Assembly (NCBI RefSeq): GCF_009870125.1
Contig: NC_046679.1
Span: 26,660,001 to 26,724,000, forward strand
Length of the DNA: 64,000 bases
Origin: Drosophila pseudoobscura
Lineage: Eukaryota > Arthropoda > Insecta > Diptera > Drosophilidae
Direction: 5' to 3'
The translations under genes were made by a program, and so were the position numbers. The notes under the pieces are model-generated. The model had not been told where the DNA came from. It saw only the letters and a list, made by a program, of their open reading frames with translations, and ran no database searches. Positions 32,224-43,100 of this stretch are shown one piece after another; position 1 is the first letter of the stretch, and each line of letters opens with the position of its first letter.

Positions 32224-33037
32224 ATGATTAAATATGAACGTCTTCGTTGCACGGTTTCCGAATGTCACGAGAGTGGCATGCAAGATAGCAGCTCTATGTT
32301 CAAGTTTCCTTCAAAGCCGAGCGTCAGGCTGAAGTGGATGGAGAATCTCTGCATGCCAAAGGACGCAAAACTCTCGAATCGGCGGGTGTGCCGGCGACAC
32401 TTTGAGCCGCACTGTTTCGGCAAGTCCAAATTGTTCGCCTGGGCAGTACCAACGCTCTTTGTGGGTAGGTCAGGTCACTATTAGTAGTAGCTAAAGGAGA
32501 TATACTCTGACGATCCTTTGATTTTCAGGCAAGACAGACGGACTGCACCATGGCGCCGCAAAGAAGAAAAAGTTGGTGCGAAAGTGCTGCATTGGGGATT
32601 GCACGACACGATCGCCGCCCGATAGATTGCACTGTTTTCCCACAGATCCGCAGTTGCGAACAGAGTGGATGAAGCTGTGCAGGCTTAAAGACGGATTAAA
32701 GTGGCCCTTTATATGCTCCAGACACTTTCGTCCGAGTCTGCTGCCCAACAAAAACAGCAAGTTGCCAAAGCAAGCCTTACCTGAACTGAATCTTGGCACT
32801 GACACTGAAGATCCCTTGGATCTCCCTCTCAGGAACGAGGCTGAAGATGAGGGAATCGACGAGGACAATTCGAAAGGTACTGACTCATGTCCATCCTGCC
32901 AAGGAACCAAAGACATCAGCGTTAACTTGCAGCAACAGCTGGCTGCTGCTCTTCTTAGAATACAGGAACTTGAGCAGAGACTTGAAGATCACGCGGACAC
33001 CGAAGAGGAGGAGTACATTTTCATGCTGATGAAATAA
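32224..33037 (+). CDS. Protein with two tandem THAP zinc-finger domains
   Basis: Exons 32224-32464 and 32529-33037 join in frame (GTGG/GC) to 249 residues. THAP domains are C2CH zinc fingers that bind DNA. Domain 1 (residues 1-78): Cys at RCTVSECHESG, then FKFPSKPSVRLKWMENL, VCRRHF, and the terminal AVPT box (FAWAVPTLF). Domain 2 starts about residue 95: KCCIGDCTTRSPPDRLHCFP, LRTEWMKLCRLKDG, FICSRHF and a weaker ALPE box. An acidic linker with a CPSCQG pair follows, then a C-terminal coiled coil (LQQQLAAALLRIQELEQRLE). The intron separates the two THAP domains. An AATAAA (33033-33038) overlaps the stop codon. I do not recognise the gene by name; THAP proteins often derive from P-element-type transposases, but no transposase catalytic part is present. 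Confidence 0.85.
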
Positions 33038-33083
33038 ATAGAGTACATATCTGATCTCCTGTAGAGGTTAGCATACTTTTATT
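33033..33083. terminator. Convergent poly-A signals of the THAP gene and Nup93
   Basis: Plus-strand AATAAA at 33033-33038 overlaps the THAP stop codon; minus-strand AATAAA at 33078-33083 touches the Nup93 stop codon (33084-33086). Only 46 bp lie between the two stop codons, so both 3' UTRs must be very short or overlap. Confidence 0.7.
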
Positions 33084-35667
33084 CTAGTGCATCATCAGCT
33101 CCAGCTGCATCAGACGTTTGTTGGTTTCGTAGGGCATGCGGAAAGGCATGCTGGCGGCGAGGTTGGACAAGGCTTTGGCCCGCACTCGCAACTTTTCGAG
33201 CTGCAACTGCAGCTGATTCGAGCTACAGGTGCCCGACGGCATCAACTGGTTGTACTGGGTGAGTGTGATGTCCATGGCAGCCACCATCACGTCGGGGATC
33301 ACCTTGATGACCTCTCCGCTGAGTTTCTTGATGGTGGTCAAACAGCCCTCCACATCATCCGTGGTGTTTGGCATCAGCTGCGTGCGCTGCAGCTGTTCTA
33401 GAGCTTGGACCAGCTTCCCCTCATGATGGAGGTCAAAGAAAACGAGGAGCAGCTGCAGCAGTGCAAAGCTGCCCCTTATTTTGGGCTCGACATCTATACG
33501 GAGCGCTGCCAAGAGTCTGCTAAATCGATTAGCCTCGTCTCGAAGACGGGCCCGCTGTGATCCCTCCTGCGGCGACAACTGCACGACCTGTGCCAGAAGA
33601 ATGTTGAAGTGCTTCAGGGCGAGGTTGTAGTTGCCAGCCAACTCGTAAAGCCGCACGGCCATTTCGAAGCTGCCTCGGGCAACCAGCTCTTCTGCGATCA
33701 GCGAGGCCGTGGTGTTCGTGTCAAACTCCGGACAATCAAATTGACTGAATACTCCTCTGAGAAAGGAATTAAAGAAAGTGATGGTATGCTGGTGGGGGGA
33801 CACGGAGAAATACACTCAGACTCACCCTGGAACCTCTTCGTCGGCATCAGTCATCCGCTGGCCGAATATCAAGTCGAAAATGCTGGTATCCAGCGCCCCG
33901 CTGCCTACCACCAGATCACAGACGCAGGTGAGGAACATGTTCCGGCCCTTCGGATCTCGCAAGCAACGTAGGGTGAAGTAGTAGTTAAGAGCCTCCGTCG
34001 TATCCGTGCGCTCGAAGCGCTGCGCGTACAGCCGGACCAATCTCGTCAGATTGAGGCGGCGCAGCGGCTGAGGGTCGGCGATGTCGATGGACAGCAACGG
34101 TTGCGATACACTGCGGGCTCCGCCCAGCACCCCCAGCTCGTGCAGGGCAATGGCCATGTGGACGGCATGAACGGATTGACCATTGCGGGCCAGTAGCTCA
34201 ATCGAGGCTTCAAAAAGGCCGACAAGAACCAGGGCTTTGAAATAGACGTCAGTCTGGTTGCTGGCATGGAAATGCTTTTCGCCATACTTCTCGAGGATCT
34301 CCGACTGGAGCCTACCATAGCCGGCGGCATCCCCGGGACGGAGCATAGCCAGCTTGATCCATAAATAGTCGTCGATAGTCTTGGCCACCTCGCCGTGCAA
34401 CTCGTTGGGGTCGCAGCCCAGGATTAAGCAGTACACTGCCTTCTTATATGCATCGGTGGAGTTCTTAATCTTGTTGGCGTACTGCAGCTTCAGCTGTGTC
34501 TCTGTCCTCGAATTCACGGCGCCCGCGCTGCGATCGGCGATGACCTGGGCAAAGTCTTCGTAACTGGGTCCGGCCTCGTGCAGGAATTCCACAGCCGCCT
34601 CTGCTGCTCCACAGCGCAGGGAATAGTAGACCATGGGCCACAGTGGCTTGTCGTCCAACGTGTCCACCAGGCCGATTGCCTGCTGAGCGCTGAATCGATT
34701 GGTCACATAGGCGCGTACCAGTTGATAGCAATTGCTGGAGTGGGCAGCCCCCACCAGGGTGCACATGTAGATCTTGTAGTGCCTCTCGAGACACGATTTG
34801 GCGTTAATAACAAACTCTGGCCGCTGCTGGCGAGCTTTGATGGGATCGCTGTGGACGGGCTCGTTCACCTGCGTCACGGCGGCCACCGTTGACCACATGT
34901 CCGTCAGCCGATCATCGCCAAAGCTGCTGGTCAACACGGCGAACTTCTGCACAAGATTTGGTCGGTGGGCGCCCTTCAGCAGCAGTTCGTTATAGTGGCG
35001 CAGCTCCTGGGCGTAGATAAGCTCCATCGGGCTGAGGCATCTGCTTATCGGCAAATTGGGATCGAGGCTAATGTGCTCTGGCAGACGCTGCAGATCGATA
35101 AAGTTCTGCGAGGGTCCAATCAGCGCGTCCAGCAACCGGCTTTTCTCCTCATTCCAAGTGCTGTTCAGGTTCACCCACTTCTGTTTGCTCACCGTTTCAC
35201 TGATCTGTTTAAGAAGGAGAAGGCCATTCTAGTGAATGTAGGAGGAGCAGCAAAACCATGTACTCACGTTTTTATTGGTATCCTCAATCACTGAAAGTAT
35301 GGCGTTCTCGCGCTCGTTTTTCAGGAACGTGCACACATCCGTGTCAGCCCCAACCACATCGACCGGTTCGAAGGTATTTCGTGCATTGAGCGCCTCCAGC
35401 TTTTGGGTAAGCTTGGGAAGATCTATGCCCTTGGAACCGAGCAGTATATGCCTGTCGCAGAAACATGATCAGCCTGGGAAATCGCACAATTCCTTTATTT
35501 ACTTACGCTTGTATATCTTTGTTGCTGGACTGAGTGACGCGCGAGTGTAGGTCCGTGGTGGCCTGCAACACCTGTTGGAGCGTACGCTCCACCTGCGGCA
35601 TCTCGTACTCGGCTTTAGCCTCATTTGTCAGGTTCTGGGCGCGCTGCAGCAACGTATTTAAATCCAT
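33084..35667 (-). CDS. Nup93-1: Nucleoporin Nup93
   Basis: A scaffold nucleoporin of the inner ring of the nuclear pore, partner of Nup205/Nup188, Nup155 and Nup62. Exons 35507-35667, 35268-35451, 33826-35204 and 33084-33756 give 798 residues, close to the family length (about 820). The N terminus is helical (MDLNTLLQRAQNLTNEAK ... LQQVLQATTDLHSRV) with the conserved LLGSKGIDLPKLTQKLEALN. The solenoid region holds SYEDFAQVIADRSAG and QPLWPMVYYSLRCG-type helices, including YCLILGCDPNELHGEVAKTIDDYLWIKL in part. Near the C terminus are LYELAGNYNLALKHFN and the LSNLAASMPFRMP segment before the final MQLELMMH. Drosophila has two Nup93 paralogues; the symbol given is the better guess from length, but -2 is not excluded. 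Confidence 0.9.
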
Positions 35668-35789
35668 TTTGAGTGACAATAAATGTAAACAAATTAAAAA
35701 AAAAAAAATGCCGCGTTTAGAGGCCGCGGATTGAAATACCCCCTTGGCTTGTAATCGTTAATCGTTCTCCGTCAGGATTGGAAACCATA
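35668..35789. promoter_or_regulatory. Upstream region of Nup93
   Basis: A short stretch between the Nup93 start codon and the repeat cluster. It has a run of A at 35695-35708 and TAATCGTTAATCGTT near 35750. No consensus core-promoter motif is evident. Confidence 0.3.
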
Positions 35790-37600
35790 TTCCTCATATT
35801 CTTTGTTCCGTTGAATATTACCAGCTAAATAGAACATTTAGCCATGCCCACATAATTTTATCCGATTAATAAATCAATTTTCTACTTGACTGGCTTATTT
35901 TAAATACTTGCATTTATTGGATTTTGCGTAAAAAGAGGTTTTAGCGAAATAAGTCAAACAAAAAACAAGTAGCGAAATAGGTTAATCAAAACAAAAGAAA
36001 AAGGAAATTCGTTCATATTGCTCACTTTTGATATTCCATTGAAAAATGCTGACTAATTAAATCTCTTAGCAATGCCCACATAATTTTATCCCATTGATGA
36101 ATCAATTTTCTACAAGATTGGATAGTTTTTAGTCCTTGCTTTTATTGTATTTATTGTAAAAAAAGGGTTAAACGAAAAAGTTCAACAAAAAAAAGAGTCA
36201 CAATGTTGCGTGTAAGCCGTAGTATAGGTCTTTGTATACCCTATTTTGTAAATTGTATTTGAAAGTATATATATTGATATGAAGATAAAACGTAACTAAT
36301 AAAGACCTTTTCTCAAATTGACATTTTTTAGACATATTCATGTATATGATGAGTGTTTTGTATATATATCTCGATCCTGATACCTATTCTTGGTCCCTAC
36401 AAGAAGACAATAAGCTTCAAAATATCGCTGAAATATTAAAAATAATATAATAAATAATATTGAATAATATTAAAATATTTTAGAAATAAATTGTTTTGGC
36501 CTTGGATGACAAACATATTCAAAATTCTATAACATCCATTTCCCCCAGGGTATGTGTGCATGGAATTAGCAACATTTGTGCATGGAGTTAGCAACATTTG
36601 TGCATGGAATGGGACTCATTGTTGCAATAGCGAAACTGCGGCGAATCGGGTATTGCCTATATTTCAAGCTATATAGATTTGCCCACTTAGCTTTATCCCA
36701 TAGATAAATGTATTTTCTACAAGATTGCTTCTTTTAATTACCTTAATGTAGTTTATTTTGACCAAAAAACGGTTTTCAAGTAAATGTTGCAGCAACTTTT
36801 GTGTATGGAATGAGACTCATTGTTGCTAAAGCGAACTGCGGCGAATTCAAATTCGATTCAAAAAAAAGACCAATTCCTCATATTCTTTGTTCCGTTGAAT
36901 AATACTATCTATATGGAATATTTAGCCATGCCCACTCAATTTTGTACGATTGATGAATCAATTTTATACATGATTGGTCTATTCGAAATACTTGCATTTA
37001 TTGGATTTCTATATAACATTGAAAATTAAATTAATAGATTGATGAAATTGACAAAAATACCATGGGAGCGCGGCGAAAACCAGTATTTCTACAGTATGAC
37101 CCTCAGAAAAGCACCGAAATATACGGTCTCATTTGAAAAATATACCGAGTGGTGCGCGCCAAATCGAACTTTTTTGAATGTGAGCGACAAGGACTTAAAT
37201 GTTGTCAACCGGGCCTTTATCTATGCCCACATTATTTAATACGATTAATGAATCAATTTTCTACACAATTGGTTAGTTTTTAGGTTGCTTTTATTGTATT
37301 TTGACTAAAACACGGTTTTCAAGTAAATGTTGCCGCAACATTGTGTATGGAATGGGACTCATTGTTGCTAAAGCGAACTGCGGCGAATTCAAATTCGATT
37401 CAAAAAAACGACCAATTCCTCATATTCTTTGTTCCGTTGAATAATACTATCTATATGGAATATTTAGCCATGCCCACTCAATTTTGTACGATTGATGAAT
37501 CTATTCTATACATGATTGGCCTATTCGAAATACTTCCTTTTATTGGATTTCTATATAACATTGAAAATTAAATTAATAGATTGATGAAACTGGCAAAATA
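35790..37600 (+). repeat. Cluster of AT-rich repeat copies (same family as 31588-31760)
   Basis: Copies in the same orientation near 35790-35930, 36000-36170, 36660-36760, 36880-37030, 37200-37300 and 37420-37575. The core is ATGCCCACATAATTTTATCC, then a GATGAATCAATTTTCTAC-like part, then TTGCATTTATTGGAT. Two sub-types alternate: one introduced by TTTGTTCCGTTGAATA, the other ending with ACGGTTTTCAAGTAAATGTTG and followed by GGACTCATTGTTGC. No terminal inverted repeats or coding frame were found. It might be a degraded non-autonomous element (Helitron-like or MITE), or simply local amplification. Confidence 0.75.
36660..37575 (+). repeat. Tandem duplication, period about 541 bp
   Basis: The segment about 36,776-37,030 is repeated at about 37,318-37,572 with very high identity, including AGCGAACTGCGGCGAATTCA and the whole following ACCAATTCCTCATATTCTTT block. 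The sub-type copies at 36660 and 37200 show the same spacing. This is a recent local duplication of a two-copy unit of the surrounding repeat. The paired short ORFs here (MEYLAMPTQF) are products of the duplication. Confidence 0.8.
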
Positions 37601-40186
37601 TACCATTATATACCGATATACCGTAAATATACCTCATCCTGTTTGTAGGGCTGGAGAGTCGTTATGTCTCACGATATACCAAATTGGAAACGATAACGAT
37701 TGCTATAAGCGTTGTCAGACTGTTTCCGATATGAGCGCGGGCGAACCCGTTACTGCTGTCACGATTTAAATGAACGATGAGCGTTGAAATACCCTGTTTC
37801 TCCATTTGAACCGACAAAGACAACGACTGTATTGTATATCATATATGTATGTATATTAATTAAATATTTAAATTAAGTTTTGAGGGACATACATTTACAT
37901 CCTAGCAAATTATACACTAATAACTACACGTTATATATCGATATCGAGATGCTGAGTGTTTATATTTTGTTTGCAAAAACAACTACACGAATACACGGTA
38001 TCAACAGCAGCACTTTTTCTATTCTCTCTCTCTCTCTCTCTCTCGCTCTGTCGTTTTCTGGCCTCAGCTCAGCCTACCTCTCCGGAATGCAGGGGGGAGC
38101 TAGCTGGCCACTAGAATCAGGAGACAGATTCGATCTCTTCTATGTAGCACTTTAATTTTTTGTTTTTTATGAGAAAGTTTAGTATACAAATTGGGGCACC
38201 CACACACACACACGCAAGCGCGCCCGCCCATCCAGCAGCACGTGTGGGTGTGTGTGTGTGTTAGTAGCGGTGTTTTGCGTGCTCTTGTGCAAGGTACATT
38301 CTATAGATGGTAAGGCAGTAGGCAGTGTAGACTACGATACCCCGTTAGCTGTACCTGTACTGCCTTACCGTCTACTTAATATATCTTGCTTCTCTAAGTT
38401 TTGTTTTTTTTTTAGTTTGTTTTCTTGTTTGCTTCGTTTCGCGTTTCGCGCTTTGTGTTTTGTTTTCTATTTTTTGTTTTGTTTTGTTTTATTTATTTAA
38501 TATTTTTAAATTAAGATTAAGATAAAACCTAATTATTTATCTTGTCATTTACGCCTTAAGTAAGTTCCATATATAAAATTAGATGAAGCAGCAGCACTTC
38601 CAGCAAATAATACAAATAAAACATAAAAATGACAGCAGTACAGTACAGGGTGTGTCCATGTTCGGGTTCTTAACTTTTCCTTTTCTGTGTTCTGTTTTCT
38701 TCTCGCTTTCATTTCTTTCTCATTCTCATTCTTAATATGCAATATGTATGCATTTGTGTGTATATATGTATATATTTATATCACCTAATTTGATTTTATG
38801 TTTAATTTTCTTCTGTTTGTTTTTGCTTGAGAGTGGGTGGGGGAGGGGGGAGTTATGCGAATAGTATTCGGGGGAAACTGGAATTTTGCAGACCATTCTC
38901 ATATGATACGAAATGCAGTGCTGCCACCCTACACACACACACATACACACACACACACACATGTGCTTGTAACATTGCGCAAAACAAAAAATAAAAAGTG
39001 AAATTTACATAATAATTAAGTATGTACAATGATTTGTTAATGCTCTCCGCCCACGCCATCGCCATGCACGATGCACGATACACGCTCCCTCCTGCTCTTG
39101 CCACACTGCATGCATCTGCCTTAGTTCACATAAAACTGCATTTAAACTGTATTACAAATAGTCATACATATATTATTATATTATTATATTGGGGGACTCG
39201 GAGCGGACTCTCTCTCTCTCTCTGGTCTCCTCTGTCGTACGTTGATTTCTGGTTTGTTCACTTTGAGTTTCTTTTCTGCATATTTCTCTTGTAATATGTA
39301 GTATTAGTAAGTGGTAGAATTTTAAAAACTATGCTCTCTATATATTAATATATATCAATCAATGTCTATACGTACGCGTGCATGCACCACACACCATTCT
39401 CTTGTTTGTAGTTTAATGTTAGTTTATGCATTTATTATATATATATATATTTAATATACGATAAACCATAGCGTGCGTATGCATATGGATGTGTTAGTTA
39501 CGTTGCTCTCCTCATAACGCCTGCTCTTTCTCTCCATTTCTCTCCATTTCCTCCATTTATTAAATTTAATACAATAAGTATGCTGTGTGCTTGAATTCTC
39601 TTTCTGTCTCTTCGCTTCGCTTCTCTTATCCTTCTTCTGCCTAGGCGCTCTCCTTTCGGTACTCCTCCGGTACGGTACTCATGCCCTGCTACTGTTGCGA
39701 AACGTCGCACTCGATCGTGTTCGTTCCTGCTTCGGTTCTGCTCCTGCATCTGCATCTGCTTCACCTTTGTATCTTTATCGTTATAATTATTATGTGGCTG
39801 CTGCAATCGCTTATTCTTAGGCTTTAGTTTATATATTTACTATTTTTAGATTTGAGTGAAAAAATATACAGTTGTTATTGTATTGACTGTTCAGTGATGC
39901 CCACATATGACATGTGGCCTGTGGCTCTGGCTCTGGCTCTCGCCTTCTCCTGCTCCTTCTCCTTCTCTGGGGAATTCTCATTCCGTTCTCCCTACGCATA
40001 GCACATCATAGCACATACAGGTCACACAGGAGGCCTCCTCTTAAGTAAATGTACATTATTTGATTACATCCATATCCGATCCGGTCTCCAGTCTCCTGCT
40101 CCGACTCCGACTCCGGTTCCGGCTACTTCTCAGTCGACTGCCCCGCGGCGCGGCCAGTAGTAGGACGCTGGCAGCATTGTCGTATA
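37601..40186. other. osa 3' UTR and downstream spacer
   Basis: On the minus strand this follows the osa stop codon. Minus-strand poly-A signals occur near 38487 (TTTATTTATT on plus), 39428 and 39555, so the 3' UTR is probably 1-1.7 kb. Simple repeats include (CT)n at about 38023-38045, GT near 38245, CA near 38932-38960 and TC at 39209-39222. A hairpin at 38304-38374 is listed separately. At 37601-37660 are TATACCG words and sequence like that next to the promoter at 31.5 kb. No coding gene. Confidence 0.55.
38304..38374 (+). ncRNA. Candidate pre-miRNA-like hairpin
   Basis: Arms 38304-38320 (TAGATGGTAAGGCAGTA) and 38358-38374 (TACTGCCTTACCGTCTA) pair over 17 positions, the one irregularity being a U-G wobble in a plus-strand RNA. 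The loop is 37 nt, and pairing can extend a little outward with bulges. On the minus strand the same position is an A-C mismatch, so a plus-strand RNA is favoured. Size and shape fit a microRNA precursor; the sequence does not match a microRNA that I recognise. Confidence 0.35.
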
Positions 40187-43100
40187 CTACGCAACGGCTG
40201 TCGTCGTTCCTGCATTCGTTGGCGGTGGTGCCGCCGCCGGTTGCGACACGGCCGTGGCCGAGGCCGCACTCGCTGAGGAGGAGGAGGATGGTGGCGGCGC
40301 TGCAGATGCAGCTGAAGTGGCATTGCTCAGGCTCCCGCTGAGGTTCGAGGACACCAGTGCGGCTGTGGCGGCGGCTTTGCTCACCTGCTGCTGCTGCTGC
40401 TGCTGTTGCTGTTGCTGCTGCTGCTGCTCGGTGACCGATGGTGGAGTTATGTGTGCTGCTGGCGTGGTCGGGGCATTGTTCATGGTGGAGGTGGACTGGC
40501 TGCCTAGGCTGTTGCTGCTGTTACTGCTGCTGTTGGTGGTACTGTTGTTGGTCTGGTTGCTGCTGGCCGTCCCGCAGCTGTTGCTGTTGGTGCTGCTGTT
40601 GCTCACGTCGTTGAAGGTGGCTGCCGGCGGCAGCTGCTGGCTGCTGTTGCTGTTCTCATCATTGATCGCCGAGGAGATCATTCCGCTGCCGGATGTGGAC
40701 AAAGTCGTGGATGTGGCTGCTGGCGAGGGCTTGACATCGACGCCACTCAGCGGATCAGCGTTCGGTTCTCCACTCCCAGACTCCAATTTCACACCGCTGC
40801 CACTGGCTGCCGCTGCAGCTGCTGTTGCTGCGGCGGCTGCTGCTTCCGCACTTGCGGCCAGAGCTTGATTCTCCGAAGGACGCAGCTGCTGCAGCTGTTG
40901 CTGCTGCTGTCGCTGCTGCAAGAGTCTGAACTCCACCGAGTGCATCCGGCTGGCTCCGCGCGACACGCGGTACAGCACCCGGGAGATGACCAGGGCCACC
41001 TGCTGGTCGAGAATGTGGGACATGACCAGCCCTAGGAGCCGCTGCTCCTGCTGCATGAAGAGAGACTGGTTGTCCGGATGCTTGGCCAGGTGCAGCAGAG
41101 TGCCGGCCGCCCGCCGCAGCATGTCCAGGCTGGTGCCCATCGAGTCGGGGTTCTCCCGCAGGAAGTTGAGTCCGTGCTGGTTGGCCACGCCCAGGGCCGT
41201 CTGCTCGGCCTGCTCGATGAAGGCCACCAGATACGAAATGCATGGCGACTGCAGGGCCACCGTCCGCGCCATGGCACTGTCCGCCGCCGCCAGGTAGTGC
41301 AGCAGATTCACAGAGAACTCGCGCAGCACCTGGTCCTCGTTGCGGCACAGGTGGCGCGTCAGCACCGCGCACAGCTTCTCGAGGCGGGAGAACGGTGGCG
41401 TCGCAATGACCAGGTCCACGTTCGCATCCGTCACGCACAGCTTGCAAAGCGCCTCGAGCGCAAGGCGCTGCGGGGAGAGCGCAGAGTTGGGGCCGCACGA
41501 GGGGAACGGGTCCTGGCCGTGGGCGCTGGGACATACAGCCCAGTGAAGCAGTCCGTCGATGAGTGGGCGGGCGATCAGCTCGTCGTAGCGGGAGAGCTCC
41601 AGGTGGCCGGCTATGTTGGCCATCGCCACCAGCATGTTCTCCCGAATGGTGATCAGGTAGTCCCACCACCACTCGCGCTCCCCCTGCAGCGAGCTGCACG
41701 AGTCGCTGAAGTCGGTGTCCTCCTCTCGGTCGTAGTTGCGCGTCTTGGGGGTGCGCCGCAGGTGCTCGTGGTTCAGCAGCAGCAGGCGCCCCAGGACGGC
41801 CAGGAATCGCGTCGACTTGGCCAGCACCGTCTCGTTGCCGGGCACGAAGGTCAGATTGCGGAAAATGTTCGAGAGAGCGATGCAGCGGCGTGCAAGCGAG
41901 TCCTGGCTCTCGTTCACCAGGTAGAGCGATGCCTCGTCCCGCGTGTAGCACTCGTCCTCGTAGCTGGAGTCGCGTTTCCGCTGCAGCACTTGCGCCGCAT
42001 CCCGCACCGTCCCTCTGGGATCGAAGGCGCCCAAGGGCGGGGAGGCGGAGGCTATTCCGTTGGTTAGACGCTGCTGTTGCTGTTGCTGCAGGCTGGGCGA
42101 CTCGATCTCCATGTCGACGGCGCGACAATCGCTGTCACTGGCGTCCGTCGTCCCGGAGGTTCCCGGTTCCTTTTTCACCTCGGCGTTTGGCGGGGCGATC
42201 TCGTCAGCCAGCAGCTTGGATTTCTTGACACCGGCAGATCCTTCGCCGGCTTCACTGCTGCTGTCGCCGCTGACCAGGCGGCGCTTCTTGTTGAAGGACT
42301 CCTGGAGCCCATCCTCAGTGCTATTCGTCGTGTTCTCCTCCTGCTTGATGTCCGGCTTGGGGCTGGTGGCCGTGTCATTGTCCTGCCGCGTTTTCGCCTT
42401 CTCGGAGCGGACATAGCGTGCGAATGGAATGTTTACGATCTCAGACTTGAAGACGTCGATGATGCCGTCGAGGGGATCTGGCTCGGTGAAGCCGTAGGTC
42501 CAGGCATTGCTGCCCACCGGCTCCAGCTGTTCGTACAGCCTGTTGGTGTCAATGTCCCACGCCTTCTGGCGCTCGTCGACGAAGATGTCCTGCTCCGCCG
42601 CCTGAATGCGCACGGGCACACCCTTCCTGGTGACCATCGTGTAGTTGGGCGTGAAGGAGAGCAGCAGGGATCGCTCTTCGGGGTTGGGTTGCACTCTCAC
42701 CTGGCCCAGATCGATGCCTTCGTCGGCGTCCTCGGAGTCGCTGCCGCCGTTCTTCCGGTCCATATTCTCGTAGTGGCGCTTCCGGTTGTAGCTGCAGATG
42801 CTCCGCACACAGCGCGTCTGTCGTCCGCCCCGCACCCTGCGCTCGAGGCCACCCGAGCACATCACCGTGCCACTGTCCGCGTCGTCTTCCGCCTCGTCCA
42901 GTGGCTCCTCACAGCGTTCGTCGAACATCTCGGCGAGATTCTTCTGGAAGTGCTCCAGCAGCAGCGTCAGCAGGCCAGGCAGATTCGAGATGCCGAAGAA
43001 TTGCACCGTGGAGTCGTCGAAGAGTAGCACATTGAGCACGTCCAGGGCCCACGTGCACTCTGTCAGCAGTCCAGATCGCATGGCCATGAATATCCGCCAC

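Noticed and set aside
36820-37571. Paired small ORFs (MEYLAMPTQFCTIDES) as a duplicated small gene
   Set aside because: They follow the repeat family, which in other copies is interrupted; no start context or domain supports translation.
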